A stretch of 5,384 bases of DNA from an uncultured Collinsella sp. (GTDB lineage Bacteria; Actinomycetota; Coriobacteriia; Coriobacteriales; Coriobacteriaceae), in assembly GCA_958431945.1 (NCBI GenBank), contig CAUASQ010000111.1, positions 1 to 5,384 of the forward strand. The letters are read 5' to 3'. The position numbers and the translations under genes are program-made. The notes below the pieces were generated by a model. It did not search any database, was not told the DNA's origin, and was given only the letters and a program-made list of their open reading frames with translations. Below, piece by piece: positions 1 to 5,157 of this stretch (position 1 is its first letter; the number at the start of each line of letters is the position of its first letter).

Positions 1-55
1 CGAGATAGCCCTCCTGGTCGAAATGCATGATCTCGATCTTCTCGGTTTCCTTCAT
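1..55 (-). CDS. N-terminal fragment of an unidentified gene, possibly a SIS-domain sugar-phosphate protein
   Basis: An ATG at 55-53 opens a frame that runs off the left edge after 18 codons (MKETEKIEIMHFDQEGYL). It is preceded by AGAAAGGA with 6 nt spacing, a good ribosome site, and by a TATAAT promoter and operator at 106-149. The start is therefore well supported even though only a fragment is visible. The pattern of a short lead, then F-D, then Y-L resembles the beginning of some SIS-domain isomerase/deglycase proteins that often accompany mannose-family PTS genes. That identification is a weak recollection from 18 residues and not a demonstrated homology. Sharing its operator with the EIIC gene suggests it acts in the same sugar pathway. 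Confidence 0.6.
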   Translation of the reverse strand, partial: MKETEKIEIMHFDQEGYL

Positions 56-76
56 GGCTTTTCCTTTCTGTCCTGC

Positions 77-97
77 ACGCGACTCTATACATCGCGT
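77..97 (-). other. Small hairpin in the 5' leader of the gene at 1-55
   Basis: ACGCGA (77-82) and TCGCGT (92-97) are perfect inverted repeats around a 9-nt loop, giving a 6-bp GC-rich stem. It lies between the predicted transcript start (about 106) and the start codon at 55. No T-run follows, so it is not an intrinsic terminator. It might stabilise the mRNA 5' end or be a protein site; the sequence does not decide. Confidence 0.35.
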
Positions 98-105
98 TTC
101 TTTTC

Positions 106-149
106 GATACCAATTATAGACATACACCCAACGTGTTTTTAATACCACT
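106..149 (-). promoter_or_regulatory. Promoter and two-part operator for the gene at 1-55
   Basis: On the minus strand a perfect TATAAT -10 box lies at 118-113. A weak -35 (TTAAAA, 4 of 6 consensus matches, 142-137) sits 18 bp upstream. The -35 overlaps the 12-mer AGTGGTATTAAA (149-138), and the -10 is embedded in the 15-mer TCTATAATTGGTATC (120-106). Both elements recur upstream of EIIC at 3257-3300 with the same 17-bp gap. Each contains TGGTAT in the same direction, 35 bp apart. Overlap with both promoter boxes suggests repression by a dimeric regulator. TGGTAT-type half sites recall operators of the GntR/HutC family, but the regulator is not in the window. Confidence 0.65.
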
Positions 150-207
150 TATCAATCTGTTCCAATCCTCGGTGAACGGTCGAAATTCTCTGATGAGTGG
201 TATTAAA
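138..207. repeat. Inverted pair of operator-like elements (138-154 and 191-207)
   Basis: TTTAATACCACTTATCA at 138-154 and TGATGAGTGGTATTAAA at 191-207 are inverted copies matching at 16 of 17 positions, including a perfect outer 12 bp. They are separated by 36 bp. The first is the upstream half of the promoter/operator; the second lies farther upstream, just beyond the MFS stop codon at 226. A transcript could fold these arms, but neither strand has a T-run after the stem, so a terminator is unlikely. Two bound sites allowing DNA looping, or a higher-affinity operator, is the simplest reading. The promoter before EIIC lacks this third site. Confidence 0.55.
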
Positions 208-225
208 TTAGAATTGAATGTATAG

Positions 226-1440
226 CTAACACCTCTGGCGCCTCCCTTGTGTGACAAAGAACAGCGTTCCTACCAGCGCAATAATGGTCGATGCCCCAAA
301 TAGCACCGCTTGGACGCCCAAAGCCTCCGCCAAAAAAGGAGCCGCCAGCAGCGGCAGCACGCCGGCGCTCATCAGGCCAAAACGCACAAAGCCGGTAATG
401 CGCCCCAGGTATTTGATGTCGGCGCGCTCCTGAATCAAGATCATCTGCAGCGGTTCCAGGAATCCCCAGGCCAGACCGTTAATCGCCTGACCGATAATCG
501 CGACCCCCAGCATATCGGTGCCCACGTACACCATGGACCCAATGCCCACGGCCATGAGCGCGCCGAGCAACAATCGCAGGTTGACATGGCGAGCAGAAAG
601 CTTGGTCAGGATGAACGCGCCCACCGAGGAAGTGAGGCCCACGACCGAGGACAGCCAGCCCAGCCAGACGATATCCACGTTGAGCACATCGCGGTAGAAC
701 AACGACTCCAGCGAATCGAACGCGCCAAACGCAAAGAAACCCAAAAAGCCCGAGATAAAGATGAGACGCAGGTCGTGGTCGCGAAACGTAAGTCGCGCAC
801 CCTCGGCCATGCCGCCCAGAATACCGCCCTTCGGCTTCTCCCCTTTTGCGGGAGCAACACACTCGTGACAGCCCAAGGAGAGCACGGCCGCCACACCCAT
901 CATGCCCGCCATGAGCAGATAGACCGATTGCGTGGCAAAACAGCTCACGATGGCACCGCCGAGCAGCGGGCCAGCGGTATAGGCGATATTGCTGTAGAAC
1001 ACCATGAGGCCGTTCACGCGGGTACGGCCCTCGGTGGTCGACTCCAGGTATCCCGGAAACGCATGCGTGCAGGTGTTGATAAAGCCGCCCGCAAGTCCCA
1101 AGACGCACGCGGCAAACACAAGCCCGGGGACAGACAACGGCGCCAACCCCACGCCAAGCGATAGCACTGCCGTAATCACGCACGTCACAAACGACGTCCG
1201 GCGCGGTCCAAAGCGATCGATGACCGAGCCCGACACCATATTGCCCGCCGACGTCATAAGATTACGCACGAGCGTAATGGCGGCAACCAAAAAGGCCGTG
1301 CCGGCCAGATCATACGTGGCCGCACCGATAAGTCCCAAAAAGTAGACCGCGTTGTTGGCGCACCACTGCAGGGACTCAATAAGAATCAGCCTGACCTCTG
1401 CCGGCGTCAGGCGCATTGCTTCGCGATCCTTCGCGAACAT
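226..1440 (-). CDS. Major facilitator superfamily transporter, 404 aa
   Basis: The protein has the length and alternating hydrophobic segments of a 12-helix MFS carrier. Residues 71-81 (GSVIDRFGPRR) form the loop 2-3 motif A (G-x-x-x-D-R-x-G-R-R type). Residues 151-164 contain A-G-P-L-L-G-G-A, like the motif C of TM5 found in many proton-coupled exporters. A charged loop near residues 191-215 separates the two six-helix halves. The ATG at 1440 follows a perfect AGAAGGAG ribosome site with 5-nt spacing. An efflux role is inferred from motif C; the substrate is unknown. The gene lies 91 bp beyond the EIID stop and just after a terminator, with no visible promoter, so it may depend on readthrough. 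No terminator is evident after its stop codon. Confidence 0.88.
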   Translation of the reverse strand: MFAKDREAMRLTPAEVRLILIESLQWCANNAVYFLGLIGAATYDLAGTAFLVAAITLVRNLMTSAGNMVSGSVIDRFGPRRTSFVTCVITAVLSLGVGLAPLSVPGLVFAACVLGLAGGFINTCTHAFPGYLESTTEGRTRVNGLMVFYSNIAYTAGPLLGGAIVSCFATQSVYLLMAGMMGVAAVLSLGCHECVAPAKGEKPKGGILGGMAEGARLTFRDHDLRLIFISGFLGFFAFGAFDSLESLFYRDVLNVDIVWLGWLSSVVGLTSSVGAFILTKLSARHVNLRLLLGALMAVGIGSMVYVGTDMLGVAIIGQAINGLAWGFLEPLQMILIQERADIKYLGRITGFVRFGLMSAGVLPLLAAPFLAEALGVQAVLFGASTIIALVGTLFFVTQGRRQRC

Positions 1441-1457
1441 ACGAACTCCTTCTATAC

Positions 1458-1497
1458 AAAAAGAGGATGGAGGGCATAGGCCAGCTCCATCCCCTTT
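1458..1497 (-). terminator. Intrinsic terminator after the EIIC-EIID pair
   Basis: On the minus strand an 8-bp stem (CTCCATCC at 1485-1492 with GGATGGAG at 1465-1472) extends by further A/T and G/C pairs after one mismatch. The loop is 12 nt. The stem runs directly into five Ts (1462-1458). It sits 35 nt after the EIID stop codon and just before the MFS ribosome site, so it should reduce transcription into the MFS gene. Confidence 0.8.
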
Positions 1498-1531
1498 CCA
1501 GGTTGCAACGAAAATCTATGCAGCCGGGCCC

Positions 1532-2365
1532 TTACGCCAGCACGCCGAAGAACGCGCCGATGATGCCCACGACCATGGTGGCCACGATCAGCACCATGGG
1601 GTTGATCTTCTTGGACAGCAGCCAGTAGTACAGCCAGAAGGCGAGCATGCCGAGCATGCCGGGCATGATGCCGTCCAGGATGTCCTGGAGGGTCTGGGCG
1701 TCCTCGCCCGAGCCGATGGCCACCGGGATGCTGGCCCAGAACATGTCCTTGCACATGGCGCCCACGACCATGACGCCCACGATTCCCACGCAGGTCATGA
1801 TCTTCTGCATGAGGCCGGTCCTCTGGGCCTCGTCCAGGAAGCCCACGCCCAGCTCGTAGCCCTTGACGGCGCCCCAGATGCGCAGCGCGAAGCCGGGGAC
1901 GTTGTAGATGAGCAGGAAGGCGATGGGGCCGAAGGGGTTGCCGGCCTGGCACAGGCTGATGCCCACCGCGGCGGCGACCACGCGCAGCGTCGACAGGAAG
2001 ATGGAGTCGCCGATGCCGGACAGCGGGCCCATGAGGGCGGCCTTGACGTCGTTGACGCTCTCGGGCTCGATCTCGCCGCGGGCGACCTTCTCCTCCATGG
2101 CCATCGCGATGCCGCCGACGAACGGGGCGAACTGGACGGTGATGTTGAAGAACGCGCAGTGGCGGTGCAGGGCCTCGGCGTAGTCGTCGGGGCGGCCGGC
2201 GTAGATCTTCTTGAGCATGTTGGCGACCATCAGGCAGAAGGCGATGTTCATCTGCTTGTAGTAGGTCCAGGAGAACTCCATGCCCAGGGCGCCGACGTTG
2301 ACGGCGCTCTTGACGAGGTCGGAGCGCGTGATCTTGTTCTCGGGACTAGAAGTCATCGTCCTCAT
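1532..2365 (-). CDS. PTS mannose/sorbose-family EIID subunit (copy 1), 277 aa
   Basis: EIID is one of the two membrane subunits of mannose-family phosphotransferase systems and forms the sugar channel with EIIC. Family features are FFN at residues 72-74, AMEE at 89-92, and the hallmark M-G-P-L-S-G-I-G-D-S-I-F at 112-123, followed by hydrophobic segments to a C terminus ending in a membrane helix. Length is normal for the family. The start overlaps the EIIC stop: ATG at 2365 gives 277 aa and ATG at 2356 gives 274 aa. AAGGGG lies 9 nt before the second ATG, so the shorter form is possible. Translational coupling to EIIC is likely. Codon use is extreme: only about four codons end in A or T. The stop is TAA. 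The coding sequence matches copy 2 at 4324-5157 apart from the stop codon. The sugar cannot be assigned. Confidence 0.93.
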   Translation of the reverse strand: MRTMTSSPENKITRSDLVKSAVNVGALGMEFSWTYYKQMNIAFCLMVANMLKKIYAGRPDDYAEALHRHCAFFNITVQFAPFVGGIAMAMEEKVARGEIEPESVNDVKAALMGPLSGIGDSIFLSTLRVVAAAVGISLCQAGNPFGPIAFLLIYNVPGFALRIWGAVKGYELGVGFLDEAQRTGLMQKIMTCVGIVGVMVVGAMCKDMFWASIPVAIGSGEDAQTLQDILDGIMPGMLGMLAFWLYYWLLSKKINPMVLIVATMVVGIIGAFFGVLA

Positions 2366-2592
2366 CCCCTTCCGCGGAGAGCTGGGGCTGGGCTCCGCCC
2401 AGGCCGAGCAGGTCGAACTTGTCGATGCCGATGATGATGGCGATCAGGGCGACGCCCAGGACGGGCACGTTGGCGTAGGAGCACAGCAGGAAGCCCAGGA
2501 AGTAGAAGGGCACGAGCTGCTTGGTGAGCACCAGGCGGCCGAGCATGGCGAAGCCCATGGCAGGCAGGATGTTGGCTGCAACGCCAAAGCCA
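1533..2592. repeat. Direct repeat, copy 1 (at least 1060 bp)
   Basis: This segment matches 4325-5384 at a constant offset of 2792, with no difference found by eye. It includes the whole EIID coding region and the last 81 codons of EIIC. The left boundary falls inside the EIID stop codon (position 1532 is T, its partner 4324 is C). The right boundary is not observed because the second copy runs off the window. No transposase, terminal inverted repeats or target-site duplication are visible at the observed boundary. Confidence 0.95.
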
Positions 2593-3119
2593 TCGATCAC
2601 AAAGGTCGGGATGAAGTCGAGCAGGCCCTGGATGGCGTCGGAACCCAGGTAGAATGCGCCGCCGCACAGCAGGAAGTACTCAAGGCAGCCAAAGAGGCCC
2701 ATGCTCCAATGTGCCGCGTAGATACCCTTGAGGTTGCCCTTGGCAGCGCACTTGTCAGCAATGTCAACAATGATCGAAAATCCAGCATCCGTAATGTTGC
2801 CGATCGTCAGCGAAAGGACGGCGATGGGCATGGCGAGTGCGATAGCCGTCTCGGTGCCCTGACCGAGCTGAATGGCAAACGCGCAGGCGAGCACGCCGCC
2901 GATGGTTTCGTTAGGCGGCACGTAGGCGCCGATGGAGATCGAGCCCATGAACAGCAGCTCCAGGCTGGCGCCAACGGCAAGGCCGGTCTGCAGGTCCCCC
3001 AGCACCAGGCCCACGAGCGGGCACATGACGATGGGACGGAACGCGTAGAGGGTGCCGAGCTGGTAGTCGAGGCATCCAAAAGCTCCAACTAAGCCGACGA
3101 GGATTGCTTGGACAAGCAT
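2346..3119 (-). CDS. PTS mannose/sorbose-family EIIC subunit, complete copy, 257 aa
   Basis: EIIC is the other integral membrane subunit of the mannose-family PTS permease. Visible family features are R-P-I-V-x-x-P-L-V-G-L-V-L-G-D at residues 28-42, G-A-S-L-E-L-L-F-M-G at 50-59, and I-G-A-Y-V-P-P-N-E at 63-71, with multiple hydrophobic helices. The C terminus ends in an acidic GDEDDDF tail. The ATG at 3119 is chosen because GGGAGGA precedes it at ideal spacing and the family N terminus (MLVQAILVGL) begins there; a TTG at 3182 in frame adds 21 unrelated residues. It is the first gene after the promoter at 3257-3300 and overlaps EIID. Codons 1-176 include about 39 ending in A or T, but the last 71 only about four, so the gene looks mosaic. 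Confidence 0.93.
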   Translation of the reverse strand: MLVQAILVGLVGAFGCLDYQLGTLYAFRPIVMCPLVGLVLGDLQTGLAVGASLELLFMGSISIGAYVPPNETIGGVLACAFAIQLGQGTETAIALAMPIAVLSLTIGNITDAGFSIIVDIADKCAAKGNLKGIYAAHWSMGLFGCLEYFLLCGGAFYLGSDAIQGLLDFIPTFVIDGFGVAANILPAMGFAMLGRLVLTKQLVPFYFLGFLLCSYANVPVLGVALIAIIIGIDKFDLLGLGGAQPQLSAEGDEDDDF

Positions 3120-3120
3120 A

Positions 3121-3129
3121 ATTCCTCCC
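3121..3129 (-). promoter_or_regulatory. Ribosome binding site deciding the EIIC start
   Basis: The minus strand reads GGGAGGAAT immediately upstream of ATG 3119, a near-perfect anti-16S match. It rules against the longer TTG-started form beginning at 3182. The GGGAG core can also pair with the leader CTCCC (on the plus strand GGGAG, 3187-3191), which could affect access to the site. Confidence 0.8.
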
Positions 3130-3134
3130 AATAA

Positions 3135-3200
3135 GGAATATCGAACCGTCGTCACTCCCGTCGCGCGCGTTGTTGATATCAATTCCGGGAGTTCGATTCC
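3135..3200 (-). other. Leader RNA stem-loop just before the EIIC ribosome site
   Basis: The strand at 3186-3200 (CGGGAGTTCGATTCC on the plus strand) can pair with TCCCG (3156-3160) and then GGAAT-AT-CGAAC (3135-3146). This gives about 15 base pairs interrupted by a 9-nt bulge and a 2-nt bulge, with a 25-nt loop. The downstream arm ends 5 nt before the ribosome site. There is no T-run, so it is not a terminator. Function is unknown: mRNA stability, a translation switch, or chance. Confidence 0.4.
3173..3184. promoter_or_regulatory. Possible additional operator within the EIIC leader
   Basis: TTGATATCAATT matches the promoter-proximal element TTGATACCAATT at 3255-3266 at 11 of 12 positions and contains the perfect 10-bp palindrome TTGATATCAA. 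It lies roughly 75 bp into the predicted transcript. A downstream roadblock operator is possible, but a short AT-rich palindrome can also arise by chance. Confidence 0.3.
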
Positions 3201-3212
3201 ACGGCTCGAAGC

Positions 3213-3247
3213 GTACCTGGTGTGCTGCTAACACCCATGCCAGGCAC
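3213..3247 (-). other. Promoter-proximal leader hairpin
   Basis: GTACCTGG (3213-3220) and CCAGGCAC (3240-3247) form an 8-bp stem with one G-U pair in the minus-strand transcript, around a 19-nt loop that may pair further. It starts about 10 nt after the predicted transcript start. With the stem at 3135-3200 it makes most of the leader foldable. Confidence 0.35.
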
Positions 3248-3256
3248 AAATGATTT

Positions 3257-3300
3257 GATACCAATTATAGATATGCAGGTTCTTACTATTTAATACCACT
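3257..3300 (-). promoter_or_regulatory. Promoter and two-part operator for EIIC-EIID
   Basis: The minus strand carries TATAAT at 3269-3264 with a weak -35 (TTAAAT, 3293-3288) 18 bp upstream. AGTGGTATTAAA (3300-3289) covers the -35, and TCTATAATTGGTATC (3271-3257) covers the -10. Both blocks and the 17-bp gap match the promoter at 106-149, while the gap sequences differ, which points to conserved function and not a recent copy. Transcription should start near 3257, leaving an untranslated leader of about 137 nt before ATG 3119. Confidence 0.68.
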
Positions 3301-3344
3301 CGCTCAGCGGGGTGTTTTTTACCGTAAACGGCAGACGTATCTCA

Positions 3345-4235
3345 TCAGGCGCGCTCTTTGTTTCGATGGCGGACTAGCGCCACCAGAAAGCCATCGCCAA
3401 AGGCATCGGATGCCAAATTGGCCACAATCACCAAAACGATAATCGCCGCGCCCAAAAACTCGTTCCAGCGAAAGACCTCGCCAAAGAAGAGCGCCGACCA
3501 GCAGGGAGCGAGCACGACCTCGCTCATGCAAACCAAGTTGGCCGCAAACGCGTTGGTGCGCGCGATCCCCTTGGCATACAGCACGCTCGCAAGGCCACTG
3601 CAAAAAAGGCCGTGCACCAGCATAAGCCCCCACTCAAATGGTCTCACGGAGTCTAGGGCGCCGGCAAAATAGACGATCGGCAGCATCGAGATACCGCAGG
3701 AGATGAGCGAGGACACCATGGGCGACGCATCGGGGCGAGAGTTCAAAAAGAAACACAGCCCAAAGGTGGCGCCCGAAATGACGGCAAGCAGGTTGCCGAG
3801 CATGCCCTCGGCACTCAAATCGCCTAAAAAGAAAAGTCCCATACCCGTAAAAGCAACCACCACGGAGGCAATCTTCGCAGGCGAGGGCAACGTGCGAGTT
3901 GCGAGCGACTGATACACGATAACGAAAATCATCGAGGTGTACTGCAGGACGATCGCGTTGCCGACCGTCGTGAGCTGGTTGGCAAAGTTAAACGTGGTGC
4001 CCGTCACGAAGTTGCAGACGGCCACAAGGACAATAAGGCGGCTGACGCGGAAGACGGGCCTGCCGACGAGCAGGATAAAAAGCGCCATAAATATTGCCGT
4101 GACGGCACCGATCAAAAGAGCTGACTGCGAATTGGCGCGAACGAGGATGCCGATAAAACTCCACAAGAGCGCCGTGCCAAATAGATACATCGCCCCGCTC
4201 ACGCCATTATCGGGTGGATTGTCAGATCGAATCAC
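3345..4235 (-). CDS. EamA/DMT-superfamily transporter, 296 aa
   Basis: The protein fits the ten-helix drug/metabolite transporter fold built from two EamA repeats, about residues 15-138 and 147-275. Within repeat 1, G-N-A-I-V-L-Q-Y-T-S-M-I-F-V (residues 92-105) matches the usual A-x-L-x-Y-T-x-P-V-F region. Within repeat 2, E-V-V-L-A-P-C-W-S-A-L-F-F-G-E (residues 239-253) matches the second-repeat E-P-V-x-A-x-x-x-x-x-x-x-G-E pattern. The start is a GTG at 4235, supported by GGAGGT with 5-nt spacing. It follows EIID copy 2 and its terminator, with only 28 bp between the T-run and the start codon, so no separate promoter is evident. The EIIC promoter begins 45 bp after its stop. Members move small metabolites or drugs across the inner membrane; substrate and direction are unknown. 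Confidence 0.87.
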   Translation of the reverse strand: MIRSDNPPDNGVSGAMYLFGTALLWSFIGILVRANSQSALLIGAVTAIFMALFILLVGRPVFRVSRLIVLVAVCNFVTGTTFNFANQLTTVGNAIVLQYTSMIFVIVYQSLATRTLPSPAKIASVVVAFTGMGLFFLGDLSAEGMLGNLLAVISGATFGLCFFLNSRPDASPMVSSLISCGISMLPIVYFAGALDSVRPFEWGLMLVHGLFCSGLASVLYAKGIARTNAFAANLVCMSEVVLAPCWSALFFGEVFRWNEFLGAAIIVLVIVANLASDAFGDGFLVALVRHRNKERA

Positions 4236-4263
4236 GAAGCACCTCCGGCTAGCTTTCGGTAAT

Positions 4264-4294
4264 AAAAAACGGCGACCGCAATGGGTCGCCGTTT
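4264..4294 (-). terminator. Intrinsic terminator after EIID copy 2
   Basis: AAACGGCGACC (4267-4277) and GGTCGCCGTTT (4284-4294) are a perfect 11-bp inverted repeat with a 6-nt loop. On the minus strand it runs into six Ts (4269-4264). It lies 30 nt after the EIID stop. Its sequence is unrelated to the terminator after copy 1. The plus-strand side has only three Ts, so it is mainly unidirectional. Confidence 0.9.
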
Positions 4295-4323
4295 CCCTTG
4301 GGGGCAGAATAGAACGCAGGAAC

Positions 4324-5157
4324 CTACGCCAGCACGCCGAAGAACGCGCCGATGATGCCCACGACCATGGTGGCCACGATCAGCACCATGGGGTTGATCT
4401 TCTTGGACAGCAGCCAGTAGTACAGCCAGAAGGCGAGCATGCCGAGCATGCCGGGCATGATGCCGTCCAGGATGTCCTGGAGGGTCTGGGCGTCCTCGCC
4501 CGAGCCGATGGCCACCGGGATGCTGGCCCAGAACATGTCCTTGCACATGGCGCCCACGACCATGACGCCCACGATTCCCACGCAGGTCATGATCTTCTGC
4601 ATGAGGCCGGTCCTCTGGGCCTCGTCCAGGAAGCCCACGCCCAGCTCGTAGCCCTTGACGGCGCCCCAGATGCGCAGCGCGAAGCCGGGGACGTTGTAGA
4701 TGAGCAGGAAGGCGATGGGGCCGAAGGGGTTGCCGGCCTGGCACAGGCTGATGCCCACCGCGGCGGCGACCACGCGCAGCGTCGACAGGAAGATGGAGTC
4801 GCCGATGCCGGACAGCGGGCCCATGAGGGCGGCCTTGACGTCGTTGACGCTCTCGGGCTCGATCTCGCCGCGGGCGACCTTCTCCTCCATGGCCATCGCG
4901 ATGCCGCCGACGAACGGGGCGAACTGGACGGTGATGTTGAAGAACGCGCAGTGGCGGTGCAGGGCCTCGGCGTAGTCGTCGGGGCGGCCGGCGTAGATCT
5001 TCTTGAGCATGTTGGCGACCATCAGGCAGAAGGCGATGTTCATCTGCTTGTAGTAGGTCCAGGAGAACTCCATGCCCAGGGCGCCGACGTTGACGGCGCT
5101 CTTGACGAGGTCGGAGCGCGTGATCTTGTTCTCGGGACTAGAAGTCATCGTCCTCAT
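4324..5157 (-). CDS. PTS mannose/sorbose-family EIID subunit (copy 2), 277 aa
   Basis: This gene encodes the same 277-aa protein as 1532-2365, with the FFN, AMEE and G-P-L-S-G-I-G-D motifs at the same residues. The nucleotide sequence appears identical too, including silent positions; the visible difference is the stop codon (TAG here, TAA in copy 1). It overlaps the preceding EIIC fragment in the same way, with alternative ATG starts at 5157 and 5148. It is followed by a strong terminator and then the EamA gene. Identity at silent sites means very recent duplication, ongoing gene conversion, or an assembly error. Nothing in the sequence suggests inactivation. Confidence 0.92.
   Translation of the reverse strand: MRTMTSSPENKITRSDLVKSAVNVGALGMEFSWTYYKQMNIAFCLMVANMLKKIYAGRPDDYAEALHRHCAFFNITVQFAPFVGGIAMAMEEKVARGEIEPESVNDVKAALMGPLSGIGDSIFLSTLRVVAAAVGISLCQAGNPFGPIAFLLIYNVPGFALRIWGAVKGYELGVGFLDEAQRTGLMQKIMTCVGIVGVMVVGAMCKDMFWASIPVAIGSGEDAQTLQDILDGIMPGMLGMLAFWLYYWLLSKKINPMVLIVATMVVGIIGAFFGVLA

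Noticed and set aside
310..1164. Plus-strand 284-codon frame opposite the MFS gene
   Set aside because: The product is a charged, low-complexity Q/R/H-rich sequence without recognisable domain or ribosome site. The opposite frame is a convincing MFS transporter.
1641..1673. Short GCATGCC repeats, also at 4433-4465
   Set aside because: They simply encode the P-G-M-L-G-M-L stretch in EIID; no separate function is suggested.
1352..2434. Long plus-strand open frame opposite EIID and EIIC, and its twin at 3937-5226
   Set aside because: The predicted products are low-complexity and rich in H, D, G and A. They are by-products of the near-absence of A/T at third positions on the coding strand. The minus-strand frames have clear EIID/EIIC motifs.
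3120..3182. Longer EIIC form starting at TTG 3182
   Set aside because: The extra 21 residues do not fit the EIIC family N terminus, TTG is a weaker start, and ATG 3119 has a near-perfect ribosome site.
3186..3205. Sequence resembling a tRNA T-arm (GGGAGTTCGATTCC)
   Set aside because: The 3' side does not pair as a T-stem, and no acceptor, D or anticodon arms can be found around it. Not a tRNA, and no evidence for an attachment site.
3310..3335. Hairpin with a T-run near the EamA 3' end (TTTTTTACCGTAAACGG)
   Set aside because: The Ts precede the stem on the plus strand, so on the minus strand the stem is followed by As. It cannot terminate EamA, and no plus-strand gene needs it.
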